In this document: piece after piece, positions 1-11,768 of the stretch
How positions within the stretch are numbered: position 1 is the first letter of the stretch
Layout: the number at the start of each line of letters is the position of its first letter
Assembly (NCBI RefSeq): GCF_000004075.3
Contig: NC_026658.2
Location: 7,750,001-7,814,000 of the forward strand
Direction: 5' to 3'
Length of the DNA stretch: 64,000 nucleotides
Source: Cucumis sativus
Taxonomy: Eukaryota > Streptophyta > Magnoliopsida > Cucurbitales > Cucurbitaceae
Notes under the pieces: model-generated
Told to the model about the DNA's origin: nothing
The model's input: the letters and a program-made list of their open reading frames with translations, nothing else
Databases searched by the model: none
Made by a program: the position numbers and the translations under genes

Positions 1-37
1 GGATATCCATAGACTCGGATGAAAGAATGGTCTTCAT
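1..37 (-). CDS. RPL9: 60S ribosomal protein L9 (uL6), N-terminal fragment cut by the window edge
   Basis: Reading the minus strand from the ATG at 37-35 gives MKTILSSESMDI before the window ends. This matches the highly conserved start of plant cytosolic ribosomal protein L9 (MKTILSSE-MDIP). The protein is a structural component of the large ribosomal subunit. Only 12 codons plus one base are visible, so the call rests on this short N-terminus and on a promoter typical of ribosomal protein genes directly upstream. The leader between about 40 and 110 has a pyrimidine-rich sense strand, as is common for such genes. The rest of the gene lies to the left of the window. Confidence 0.75.
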   Translation of the reverse strand, partial: MKTILSSESMDI

Positions 38-129
38 TTTTTACTCTCAAGTTTGAAAAGAGACTCAGGGAAGCAAGCGGCGGCAGAAAACCACAGGAAG
101 GCTGCGGCAGGAGGCGGAGGAAAGCTGAG

Positions 130-235
130 AAACGACTTATATACAGAGAAAACAGATGCCGAATAAAAATTAAATAGAAAAATAACCCTAGAGGAAAGGC
201 CCTAAATGGATCTACATTTGGGCTTGGGCCCATAC
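130..235 (-). promoter_or_regulatory. RPL9 promoter with TATA box, telo-box and site II elements
   Basis: On the minus strand a TATA-like GTATATAAG lies at 144-136, about 100 bases upstream of the ATG. Further upstream are a telo-box (AACCCTA, plus strand 184-190), an AGGCCC at 197-202 and a tight pair of TGGGCT/TGGGCC motifs at 219-230. Telo-box plus site II (TGGGCY) is the established signature of plant ribosomal protein and ribosome-biogenesis promoters, bound by Trb/Pur-alpha and TCP factors. This supports the RPL9 call. Function is inferred from motif content and position. Confidence 0.6.
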
Positions 236-239
236 AATT

Positions 240-1880
240 TCTCTTGGTTTAAAGGGTGATTGTTAGTTGAAATGGCAAATTTGGAAGTAGCATTTGGAAA
301 TAAGATTTAAATAGAAGGTTTACTTTTTGATAAATGTTAAATTTTTATTTAAATTGATAAAATAGAAAAATCGGAAAATATAGATAAATAATTGCTGAGA
401 CAATGTCTTAAATGTCCTTACCTAACTGAAAAAAATAAATCATAAATACAATTATTCAAGAAACCATAAATACCCTATAATTAAAATCAAACTGCAAACA
501 TACAATTAACACCTATCAACATCCTAATTTCCTCCAAAATCCGAAAATTAACGGTAAATTCTTCCATTAGTTGTAGAAACCATTGGAATTTCTAGCTTCG
601 TCCCTTTCAAACCCTTCAAAGTTTTCATATTTTGATTTTCTTCTTGCCGGCTCCTCTGACCGGAGACTTTAGGTTTTTCTTCTTGTTGGAACTTCTAACT
701 AAAGACTCACGTGTCGAACAATCAACTGAAAACCCCAAGAAGAACCACTATTGAAAAGTAGAACATGTCACTCCTCGCCCCATATACGCTCTTACTTGTC
801 CTGCGAGACACAGCACAACTTGAGTATCATTGATGCGATTAGACGCCAAAGACACTCATTTTTAAAATCCTTAAGCTTTGCTTATTTACCTAGTCACTTT
901 AACTTAACTTAAGAAATTATACTTTAGGCGATATAAACAATTTCAAAAATAGAAATAAATCAACTCAAAGTTTTATTAATCTTTGTCCAAATGCTTACCA
1001 CAGTTATACAAACATAAACAAAAATACAACAATATAAACGCTTTGGCAGCCTTCTCGCCTAGCAAGGCCTTCAACCTTTTTCACTTGGCCTTAATGCCTA
1101 TTTCCTGGAAGATGAATTTTAAAAACTTAAGTTTACAAGACTCAGTGAGGTTGTAATAAATCATTTTCGCAATACCTTTCTCAATATCAATTCACACACA
1201 TTATCTTTTCATAAAAACATAACAACTTCATAAATGAACATTTTATTTTGCGTAACACGCATTAGTTACTAGCATCCCCTTCGCAAAGAATCTCAAATCT
1301 ATGTGGTTGAGCTCATCGGTCTAGTTCATGAACTAACCAGACTCAAGCCCACTAGAGAACTCTATAAATAGAGAAATTATCCTCGAGTTAAAAAAATTTT
1401 ACTCTAAAAAGTTTAAAGAGAATTTTTTCAAGAGCTAGAAGACTCTCTAACTCTGTAAGTCGATCATCCTCGAAAATGAAAGTTTCTTTAAAGATACAAA
1501 GTTTCTTTCAAGACTCCAACTTCAATAATATCACGTGTTTCGATTATTCTAAATCAAGTTTAGACATTCAACTGAGAAAGAATCAAATGATCGAACTACG
1601 TCACATCAAATCAACAAAAATACAATGTTAACTCAAGTTTAATTCCACGAATCAAATTTCTTTGAAAATCTAGTGCGAACAGGGGGAGACAACAAAAAAA
1701 ACAATATATTTGAATTGTGAAAGGTAATTAATTACAGAGAATACAAAATTCATATACACTTAAGACAAATGCTATAATAATTTTAAAAAAAAAAGTTATA
1801 TTAAAATGCACCTATAATTAGTAGTATTTATTATTAATTAGAAGAAGTAAAAAAATTCATAGTTTCTAGTCCATATCTTC
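240..1880. other. Intergenic DNA between RPL9 and the COL gene, with a possible retrotransposon LTR remnant
   Basis: No coding sequence was recognised. From about 1290 to 1690 the sequence has LTR-like features: a CTCTATAAATAGAG element at 1361-1374 that looks like a retroelement core promoter, followed by a leader-like tract ending near a G-rich run at 1680-1688. A similar CTCTATAAACAGAG context recurs at 44294-44307. Both could be decayed LTRs of one family. I saw no coding domain, primer-binding site or matching second LTR, so this stays tentative. Confidence 0.35.
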
Positions 1881-1881
1881 T

Positions 1882-4800
1882 TCAAAAGGAAGGCACAATC
1901 CCATACCCAGCATCCGGCATCAAGGGGTTGGAGTATTTCCTGTCCAATTGGACCTCAACATCAGTTCTCTTAGCGAACCGGCCCTTGATTCTGGGCCGGG
2001 TCTCGGCGTAGGCCTTTCTTGAGGCGTATCTGATGGTCTTCTCGAACTTTCTTGTCTTTTTCTTCTCTCTGTACCTTAGAACTCGGGCTTCTCTGTCCAT
2101 TGGACTCAGTTGGGCCGCCGGCATTTGACTCGCCGCCGCCGGCTCCGCCGCTATCATGCCGGAGAAGAGATCGATTGTTCCTTTTGGTGGCCTCATGTTG
2201 GAGATTGATATGTCGCTCATTATTGTTGCTGTTGATTCCGGTACCACTCCCACCTCCATCGAGGAGACCGATATCTTATATTTACAACAAAAACAAATAA
2301 TTTCAACCTTTTGTGCAAATTTCATAACTCAATTTTACTTAATCTAATTTTAAAAAATTAGAGAATTTTTTATGGATAAGAAAAATTGAAACTATTTTTT
2401 AAAATGGTGTTTTTTCAAAAATAAAACAAATTTGTAAAATATTTACACCCTTTAGAAGAACAATTTTGATAACATGAAAACGACCAAAACTACCCTAGTC
2501 AATATACAATTAATCGACCACAGGCGTGCGAGTAATTTTCTTCTAGACGATCATGTACTATAATCTAAATGAATGATCTATGATCATCTAGATCATAATA
2601 CATGATCGTGTAGTTCATTTTAAATGATGGAAAAAAATTTAATTTAAACAATCAGAATAGATGGCAAAAAAGCTTCAGACATAAACGATCTTATAAAATA
2701 ATCTAAACAATCATCAGATCCATATACATGATCGTTTACCATAACTACACGATCGTTTATAATCTTGTAGTGAAATAAAATACTTTACAAATCGTATTAA
2801 CCATGGTAAACGATAGTGATAAATGATCATGTTGATTATGGTAAATGATCGTGTAGTTCATGATATATGATCGTTAAAAACTTTAAATCTAACAATCATA
2901 CCATGGTAAACGATCGTATTGGTTATGGTAAGAGATTGTGTAGTCTAATGTAAACGATCATTTGTGAAAAAACTTTAAATCTAACATTCTTGTTGATAGT
3001 TTAAAACAAAATTTCAATAATCTTAATATTCTCGAATATGTATAAGATGAAAAAGAATATTGAAACAATCGTGAAATAACTTCAAAACATTTTGTCGAAA
3101 ATGATAAAGATAAAATAATGAAAGATTTAAATACAAGAATTGATATTAAACAAATCGAAAAAAAAAAAGAAAAGTTAAGAATCGTTTTCAATATTCAAAA
3201 ACAAATCTTGAATTGTCCGACTTTCGTTTTATATTTGTATATTAACCTTAAAAGAAAATATAGCAAAATAGTTTCAATTAATTATCTCAAAGTTTTTTAA
3301 GTCTCATTTAATATGCTTAAGTTGAAAAAGAAATCATAAAATAAGAATGATTATGTACTTCATACGTGGCCAAATCATTTCATTCTTGGGTTGTTAGAAA
3401 ATTCAGTAGAAGTAGTTGAATTTTTTACCAAAATGAAAAACAAAAACAAAATTGTTAGATTTAGTTGGATAACTATTTTGGTAATAATCTGTTTTTTTTT
3501 TTTTAAATAAGGATACGAGAATTTGATTGGAGCTCTCAATTTCTGGATTTGGAAAAGTTAAATAAAAATTTGAAAACTATAAATTTTATTTTAACTAAAA
3601 CAAACTAGTGCAAACACTAAAACGATTAAAAAAAATTATAAATATAGCAAAATTTTATATTATATATAGAATAGACACTTATATACTTTTGTACTTGTTT
3701 ATCAATATCAACAGAAGTTTATAAATATTTATTAATATAGATTTAAAATTTTTATATATTTTGATTTATTTCACTATATTTAAAAACAAATTTAAAATTA
3801 GCTCATATTTAGGCTCATTTAAGCTCATTTAAGGGTGATTCAAATAATGTTCTAAAAAATTGATAGAAAATATGTTTAGTTTTTAAAATAAAAAAATATA
3901 TTACAAAAAATCTTAAATTTTAGTTTTTTTATTTTTAATGCTTGTATTGCTTACTATAAACACTAATTATCTCCACTCGTAATATATTATTTACCAAAAA
4001 GAAAAGAAACTGTTGATGGGTACTGAACTTTTCTTACCAAAAAGAAAAAAAAAAAAAAACTAGAATAAAAAGTAAAAATTGAAAATTTTAAAAGATTATA
4101 GAACCAAACCAAATAAGAATTTAGAATCTAAGCCTTTTGCATATTCAAAAGAAACCAAATTAAAAGAAAATTTTTCCAAATAGTTCAAAACAAATGATCA
4201 AACATAGAAAATTCCCAACCTTATATTTTAAAACTAAATTTAGAAACAAAAGAATAATGAGAGAGTTAAGGAGGAAGAGTGTTTACAGCATGGGTGAGGA
4301 AGCCATTGTAGGAGAAAGAAGGTTTTGAAGAAGTGTGAAAGAATTCAGAAGCATCAACAAGCCCTCCATAGCTTTGCTCCAACAATATCTCATGATTTTG
4401 TTGTTGCTGTTCGTGATGATGATGATGAAGATGATGATCGTGATTCTTATTCCCTTCAAATTGATCGATAGGCACAACACTGTCTCCTCCTCCACCATAA
4501 TTGTTGTTCTTCAATGTTTCAAATTCATCATCATCTTCTTCATTATTCCCATTGAACTCCACAAATTTCAAATACTCATCATCCTCTTCATCTTCCCCAC
4601 TCAACAAAAACATTCCATTGTTATTGTTGTTGTTATTGTTTTTGTTGTCGTTGTTCTTTCCTGGATTCATCAGCAACCAAGAAGCCGCCTCTTCCTCATC
4701 TTCCTCTTCTACGCTACGAAACATGGCTCCACCCCTGCTGATCGGCACCCGTTGGTGCCGTCGAGCCAAGGGGTTTGCCGAGTGGATCTCTGCATCGCAC

Positions 4801-4928
4801 GCCGCACATAGTGATGCCGCGTCTGCTTTGCAGATGAATTCTGCTGGACATCTCTCACATGCCTCGCAAATTACGGCGCCCCATCCATTGCCGCCACTCC
4901 CACGGTACTCGTCTTCTGTCTTCAACAT
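1882..4928 (-). CDS. CONSTANS-like B-box/CCT transcription factor with a single B-box
   Basis: Two exons: 4928-4287 and 2274-1882, joined in phase 0 across a 2.0-kb GT/AG intron, giving 344 residues. The start MLKTEDE matches the MLK start of CO/COL1/COL2, and an in-frame TAA lies 12 bases upstream, so nothing is missing at the 5' end. One B-box follows (C21, C24, C33, D36, C41, C44, H49, H58) and reads as B-box 2 of CO (CEACE...[13 protein letters not shown]). B-box 1 is absent. The middle is acidic and rich in Asn, Asp, Gly and His. Exon 2 carries [10 protein letters not shown], a CCT domain (about residues 275-317, [19 protein letters not shown] onward) and the C-terminal GYGIVPSF, a COP1-binding VP-type motif. 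Group I COL proteins act in the nucleus in photoperiod and light signalling; the CCT domain contacts NF-Y subunits and DNA. Which CO/COL gene this corresponds to cannot be settled here. Confidence 0.93.
2510..2990. repeat. Cluster of GATC-centred palindromes in the COL intron
   Basis: About 480 bases hold many variants of ATGATCAT, ACGATCGT and the longer ATGATCGTGTAGTTCAT (for example near 2604, 2851 and 2731 in reverse). A longer unit containing ACTTTAAATCTAACA recurs at about 2880 and 2974, so part of the cluster is a degenerate tandem repeat of roughly 93 bases. This looks like the subterminal repeats of a DNA transposon, but clear terminal inverted repeats were not found. Confidence 0.6.
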
Positions 4929-5115
4929 ATTACTATTTTATCTGTATGAGTTATATATATATGTATATATATATATATATTCTTTCTTGATTTTGTGATG
5001 GTTTTGAGGGGGAGAGTGAGAGAGAGAGAGGGGGGGAGGGATTGCTAACTGTAGCTAAAGGGAGAGAAGTTGGAGTGAAGGGGTTAGAATCCATGTTTCG
5101 CCACGTGGCAATTAT
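4929..5115 (-). promoter_or_regulatory. COL 5' leader and proximal promoter with GA tract and G-box
   Basis: Directly upstream of the COL ATG is a TA-rich microsatellite (4948-4980), then a purine tract of GAGAGAG/GGGGGG (5009-5040; a CT-rich leader on the sense strand), then a perfect palindromic G-box CCACGTGG at 5101-5108, about 175 bases upstream of the start codon. G-boxes bind bZIP and bHLH factors such as HY5 and PIFs, which suits light regulation of a CO family gene. The transcription start was not determined. Confidence 0.5.
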
Positions 5116-5119
5116 TTAG

Positions 5120-8100
5120 TGGCTTTAAAAAGGTAATGCATTATCTTATGGCTACCGATGACTCCGGTGGGACCCGGTTTTGAGTTGGATGTTTCGTTGC
5201 AGGCCTACTCTCAATTTTATATTTCATTTTCCTATATTTTGAATTAAAAATGTGTGGGTATTTTCAAACCCTAAATTAAGTTTTAAGGGTGACTAAGATT
5301 GCAGGTTCAAATTAGAATGTTGATAATTATGATATTGTATTTAAAGTATATAGTTGTTTATATTAAAATTATAAGACATTAAAGGGGAAAAAATCTAGAA
5401 AGGTTGGGTTTAATTGATAAATGTATCCATTCTAACACATAAATAATTCTTTTAAAATAGTAACAAATTAAATATATATCCAAATATTGGTTACAACTTG
5501 TGGAAATATGGTAAAAAAACAAATTGAAACAAAATGAAGTTAAAGGTTCAAAATGGAGTTGGCCTTTGAAAAGTTACATATCAGAGAGAGAGATAAAATT
5601 GAAGACAGTTGAATAAAGAACAAAATAATCTTTTTACCACCTAGAGTCGAACTCAAAATCTCAAAACTAAGAATTATGTTTGGAACAGTATATTTATTTC
5701 TAATAAAATATTAGATTTGTAGTAAGGTACAATTTTTTTAGGGTAAAATAGTAATAGTTTTATGTTAAAATTAAAATTAGTGTATTTAAGTTACTTAACG
5801 CCAACTTTTATTAAGTAAATGTGCTGAATAGTTTAGGTATGTGAATTTTGGAAAGAAAAATAGGCTTTGTGTTTTGTTTTCTTTTTTCTTTTGTTGTTTC
5901 TTAGAGAATGAATTTTAATAACTTTAACTATGTGTATGCTAGTGTTAATGTGAGTATATATATGTGTTGAAAGTGAGTACATGTCAAACAAATATTTATT
6001 ATACTCGAAGCACTAAAATATGATAGATATGTATAACTAAATTTTATAATTTATAAATAAAATTTACTACTACTTTACCTTTACCTCTAAAACACACAGA
6101 AGTTAACAACAATTATTTTGGAAACTATAGTAAGTTCAAACAGAACCTAAGCTGAATATAAAATTTAATGTGTATAGATTTTGGAGTAATTTTTTGAGAA
6201 GGAAACTAGTGTTGAGAGAGAAAAGCTCCTGACACACCGAATTAGTAAAATTAGTAAACAATGTTTGCAATGCAAATAAAAATCGCATAAACAAATAGTT
6301 TTAATTTAATTTATAAAACTGAAACAATCATTTCAATATTTTCATATTTATATTATTTTTATATTCATATTAAAATGAGTACAAATTGAATAGTACACTT
6401 AGAAACATCATAACATACTATTTTAAAATTTAATTTAATTTTAATAATAATTTGAAATGAAATGGTACGTTTTTAATGCAAATGTGAAATTGAATATTTC
6501 AACCATATATGCCTACATTGTTACTATAAAAAAAAGGTTCAATAAAATAAATATCATAATTTATATTATGAATTTTTTTTTTTTTTTTTGCTAAAAAATG
6601 TCATTAGTTAAATCATTCATTCTTATTATATCATATTTTTTTAATGGTTTTGTAAATAAAAAATAAAAGAAACACTTTAATATTTCTTGTTTTATACGTA
6701 ATTACGTTTACGTATACTTAATAAATTTCAACAACATTATCATTGTTTGAATAAAATCAAAATATAAGTCACTCAATCATTTCATGAATAAAATAGCTTT
6801 AATAAAAAAATAAATGAAGAAAAAAATATGAGCAAGATTCTCATGGTCACGTTAAAAAAAGATTCTCAATATCACATTGTTTAAACATCAAGAACATAAA
6901 CATATCTATAAATGTAATTCTATTTTTGTAAAAAAATAGACAACAAAAAAATTAGAAAATAATAGAAAAACATGATTCGATTTTTTTTTATCCTTAACAT
7001 TTTTTCGTGACTTGTGAATATGAATGAAAAAAAAAAGAATGCGATATTCATATGAAAAGATTGAAAATTTGAAAGGTTAAATATGAAATAACTGAACGTG
7101 AATAGATACTATATTTTCTTAAATATTTAGAAATTTATTTATTTTCCTTTTGTATGTAATTACTGAAAAATAATTTATGGATTTTTGTCCGAATCAGCAT
7201 CCCCATCCCCATTCCCATCCCCATCCTTTCCCCTTTTGGCTTTTAGGAAAGCATTTGGGGACTAAAAAGTCAGTCTTTTGTTTGCGGCTTAGGCTAGCGA
7301 GTACAAATAACTTATAATACTCGCTTTCTCTTGGCCACAAAGTTTTGGCCCCACCCAACTTAGATTCGATCAAATATGTGGCAGTTTAACAACACAATAC
7401 CCCATATCTGACGTGGAACCCTCACTCACAAACTTTCTTTTCTTTTCTTTTTTAATTATTGTTTTTATGAGTTTTTTTTTCCAATTTTGTTTTGTGATAT
7501 ATACATGTTATGGTTAATTTTATTAAATATAAAAAAATACTAAAATATTTACCATGTACGTAACAAAATAAAAATAAAAAAGCCCATAAAACCTTTTATT
7601 TCTTTCATTTCTTTCTATCTTCTTTCTTATTTCTTTTTTTCTTTTTCTTTCCATCGTCTTTCTTCTTTTTTTTTCTTTTACATTTTTTTGAAATTATGAT
7701 ATTTATTTTCAATTAATCATAAGTCTTGTTTTTTTTTTTAAGATCGTGTATCAAATATAAAAAATTTTGGTACACAATCTTGAACAAAAATCGTTGGGAT
7801 ATTGGTATACATATCAAATAGTTATTATGGCTTCTTAAATAAAATAATGGGACAAAAACGCAGGGTAAAAGTGCTAAAATGCATAACTTATGTTGTAAAT
7901 ACATAATTATTTAGAAATATACTTTACATAAAGCTTAATGTCTGGTTTACACGGTTTTCAATGCTAAACGCAGGTTTATGAACAAAAGAAGAAGTTAGCA
8001 AATCATAGAGTCTTTCGAGAGAAGAATATGCGAGAAAACTAAATTACAATGTGAGAAACGATTTGCTAGATGAATAGAATGGTAGAGAGAGATGATGTGA
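5120..8100. other. AT-rich intergenic DNA with a C-rich repeat
   Basis: No coding sequence is supported. The tract is very AT-rich with many homopolymer runs. The one distinctive item is a C-rich repeat of CCCATC/CCCATT at about 7198-7240. Its complement has repeated GGGGAT runs and could form a G-quadruplex. Nothing else of note was seen. Confidence 0.5.
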
Positions 8101-8193
8101 CATGCCACAAATAGCTTTCGCTAAAATGTTTAGAAGAATAAAAGTTTTCTATCAAAAGCTACCTATAAAATGTATCCTTCTTTACCAAAGAAA

Positions 8194-8346
8194 ATGGGTA
8201 ATAAGAATCATGATGTTCCATATGAACCAATTACAAGATCGAAAGCATCAAAGATTAACCAATCATTCGTTCTTCATGTACAAGAATGGATAGGGGCGGT
8301 TCATCCTCAATTTTATATGTCACATATAGAGACAAGAGACGAATGA
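8194..8346 (+). pseudogene. Ty3-gypsy polyprotein C-terminal remnant
   Basis: A stop-free reading of 50 codons contains PYEPITRSKASKINQSF and continues to a TGA at 8344. The P-ITRSRAKK-like motif followed by a helical tail is what I recognise as the extreme C-terminus of plant Ty3-gypsy polyproteins. No upstream integrase or chromodomain is readable, so this is a degraded fragment. The A/T-rich tract after it, to about 9000, may be the matching 3' noncoding region and LTR. Confidence 0.4.
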
Positions 8347-10320
8347 CCATTTAAAGTATTGAATGTCAATGTTTTCTCGATTGAAGCAGACTATGAGATA
8401 GAAATTAAGCTTCCATGGAGCCAATAATTTGAAGACCTCATGATTTAGTCAATATCACATTTTTTATTGTACTTCTATTTGTTTTAATTTGACAAGTTAG
8501 GTAACTACCATTAATAGGTTAGTATTAATGATGGTGGTTGGAAGATAAAAAGCTTTATTAATGTTTTATTTTGGCTTTTTTGCATTTTCATAAATTAGGA
8601 TAGAATCTCTACAAGACTATATAATGTATTTATCCTTTTAATAGTAAGAACAAGACTTTTGATGAATGCAATTTGGAATCTCTTTTGAGATATTTTCGTT
8701 AATTTTTAATTCTTGTGATAGAGTGCATACGATCCATTCAATCTAATCTTGATGAAGTTTGATTGTGGAGTCACTCAATTTCGAACAAGATTTCCAAATC
8801 TTGCTTCTTTATCTTTGATCTAAGAGGTAATATAATTCTAACTCTCTCTTGGTTGATCTAAATTAGTATAAAGAGGTGTTAGTTTCTTATTTCAAAGGTT
8901 CTTGCTACGTTAATAGCTTCGATCTTTAGATTGAGGATTATCATTGCCTTATCAGGGAGGGCCTGTATGGGTTAAGACAACCATACATCTGAATAGAGTG
9001 GCCAATCCCTGGACAGTGGCGGAAAAGAATAGCCTTTTTGTCGTCTGTAAAATTTTCTTCTTCTCCGATCAGTTGTAAAAGTGAGAGCTTGACTCTGTAG
9101 GGAATAATCCATACTCCCGTTGTCCCCTAACTTGTATTATTTTCCATTCTTTTTTCTCTCCACTCTTATCCTTCTTTGTAATATATGTTGTTCATATTGT
9201 ACAATGGGCTAAGGTCTGCTTTCTTTATATACATTACATGTTTATACATTTTCAATCCATCATTTCTTGGCTTCTCACTTGTCAATGTGTTATTAGTAGT
9301 TAGGTTTGTGATAAGTTCTTGATAAGAAGTTTAACTTATAAGTCTTATCACGTTAGTTGAGTCATGTCCATCACTTGGCTAGCGTATATCGCTAACTACC
9401 AAGAGGACAAGTAGGAAGAATAAGGCTAACACACACAAAGAGGAGTTTGGAGACAAACTCCAATTTGCGAGATAACTTCCATCATTTTTGCCTCTAAAGG
9501 TGAACAAGTGTGAACATTAGGAACCAAGTGGTTTTTTTTTTTTTAATCGTGAAGTTCTATAAACATTATAAGTGACTTATTCTAAAGACTTTGAGAGAAA
9601 CTCGCCTTAATCATGAGTTAGTTTGCATCCCCATCTTGAATCCATTTATTCCCCTTTACAAATTCTTTAGGCGTACATAAGTAGTTTTAATCCTGATTTT
9701 GATTCTTTATACTTTATTTGATTAATTCTTTTATACTGCCTAATTGATGAGTAAATTTTAGAACTAAGTTTTAATAGCAATTTTCTGTATTTGACTCTAA
9801 ATCATTCAGATAAACCTATTGCTACGCTTATACGTGGACAAGCAGTAGGAAAACTTGTATTCAACAAGACTTAGTAGTTACACGATAAAGAGGTACATAG
9901 TAAGTGTAGGAATGAGACATGCATAACAGAAAAAGATATCGAAAATTACTCTAATTGCACCTAATTAACATGCAACCCTAATTTTTTTTTTAAAAAATAG
10001 GGTTTAGGAAAAATTATACCTTTGTAGCTATCCAAATATGAACGACTACACCTCTCATGAATTCGAACAGTCCACCACTAGTAGTCCACCACTGAACAAA
10101 GAACCAGGTTGTGGGACCCGATTGAAGAAGGAATCGAGAAAGAGATTTGAGAGAGATCAAATTTGGAAGGGAGAGATTTTTTTTCTTTTGGTGTGATAGA
10201 GGTGAAGACAAATAATTTTTGTAGTAAAAGATAATTTTTGAAACTTTTTAACAAATTCGAAAAGTCTTTCAAACTAAAGATTCAAAACTAATTTATAAAG
10301 AAAATGTTCACACGAGATTA
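8347..10320. other. Probable decayed LTR-retrotransposon noncoding DNA
   Basis: No gene is recognised. The tract follows the gypsy pol remnant and has LTR-like composition: stretches with moderate GC (8930-9180 and 9780-9960) between AT-rich runs. Short readings on both strands are not conserved domains. No pair of matching LTR ends could be defined by eye. Confidence 0.35.
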
Positions 10321-10975
10321 TCCTTAGATCTACATAGGTTAGGAAAGCACATCAGCGTTGGATAAGTCTCTCATTTTAGGGGGAAAGATCGAGTGGATAG
10401 TTGGGGGCATAGGGTGCAAGACGAAATTCACTCTTACCCGATTTAGGGTTAGTAGATAGGTTGTTCTCTTAATTAGCACTAAATCCAAGTCTTGAACAAG
10501 AGGTCCAACCCTCTCATTGGTCCGAGCGGGATTCAGTTTGTAGGTTGGACCTTAAACCAATTGTTCAATAATGGATCATTAAGACTTAAGGAGCAAGATG
10601 TAGTCTCAGAATAAAACGGTATTTTGACCCAACCAAGGTTACGAACAACTTGTGAAAGATTAATTTACTGATCATGGATTTATCAAATGGACTCAAATAT
10701 ATCTATAATACGGGGAGTGCAACTGTGGGACTTTAGTGGAATGATCCTTTAGTTAACGAATGTTGATTAACTCGGTCTAAAAGAGTTTAGCCAGTTAATC
10801 TTGAATCATTGGAACCTATGATCTATAGGCCCATTGGGTTCCTCTGCTAGTTCATATGGAATAAACTTAGAACAATATGATGGAATAAGTCAAATTGTTC
10901 TAATTGGGGGAAAAGGAAGAAATCGACAAGTATATGTGATATAGCTGTCAGATTTTAGGTTAGAAATATCGGTAT
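10320..10975 (+). mobile_element. Copia LTR fragment (long-LTR family), cut by an inserted element
   Basis: The sequence runs parallel to the LTRs at 24.06-24.55 and 34.70-35.24 kb. Shared landmarks in order are a GATCGAGTG block, an AAATTCACT block, CTTGAACAA followed by CCAACCCTCTC, GTTGGACC, GGTTACGAAC, AAATATATCTA and a GAGTTTAGCCA-TTAATC block. Its right end (TATATGTGATATAG near 10930) also matches 45.23 kb. It stops where the long-inverted-repeat element begins. It is a diverged partial LTR with no coding capacity. Confidence 0.65.
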
Positions 10976-11197
10976 GGCACAGAACCTGTGGTTTTTGCCG
11001 CTGATGTTGAAATTTTTCTCCTCTCTTGTTTGCAAGAAAAACTCTCCCTCACTTTGTTTGTCTCATACGTCGATTGCCCCCTTTTTCTCAATCTCTTTCT
11101 TTTAGATTTTCTTTTCTTTTCTTTTATCGAATAAAACCTAAAAGAAGAAGATTCAAATAATTCCAAAAATGTCACTGAGCCACAATTACAATTCTAA

Positions 11198-11768
11198 AAT
11201 TTAAATTTAAATTGTTTTTAAAAATATATTATATATTATTTAATAAAAATTTTAAAATATAAAAAAGTGACAATCTTATATTTATACTTGGCATTGTTTT
11301 AGGGAAAGATCTAAAATTCAAATTCAAATTGTTATTAAAACTATATTATGTATGATTTAATAAATTGTTTAAATTATAAAAAAGTGAAAATCTTGTACTT
11401 ATATTTAACATTATTTTAGGAGAGGATCTAAAATTTAAATTCAAATTGTTATTAAAACTATATTATTGAATTGTTTAAAATATAAAAAGGTGAAAATCTT
11501 GTATTTATATTTGACATTATTTGAGGGGAGGATCTAAAATTTAAATTTAAATTTTTATTAAAACTATATTATGTATTATTTAATAAATTATTTAAAATAT
11601 AAAAATGTGAAAATCTTGTATTTATGTTTGACATTATTTGAGAGGATGATCTAATATTTAAATTCAAAGTGCTATTAAAATTATATTATGCATTATTTAA
11701 CAAATTGTTTTAAATATAAAAAGCCAAAAAATTTGTATATATATTTGTCATTGTTATAGGGGAGGTCC
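11198..11768 (+). repeat. Five-copy tandem repeat of about 117 bp
   Basis: Five consecutive units start at about 11198, 11312, 11429, 11536 and 11653. Each begins near AAATTTAAATTCAAATTG, passes through ACTATATTATGTATTATTTA and GTGAAAATCTTGT, and ends in a GACATTATTT-AGGGGAGGATCT block. Unit three has a deletion of about 10 bases. The units are diverged, so the array is not recent. It forms part of the left arm of the 5-kb element. Confidence 0.75.

Noticed and set aside
4335..4998. Long plus-strand reading frames opposite COL exon 1
   Set aside because: They are the complement of Asn/Asp/His-rich low-complexity codons of the COL gene and contain no domain.
4929..5040. A hidden upstream exon encoding the missing B-box 1 of COL
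   Set aside because: An in-frame stop precedes the ATG, and CO family N-termini start with MLK exactly as here; no Cys-rich reading was seen nearby.
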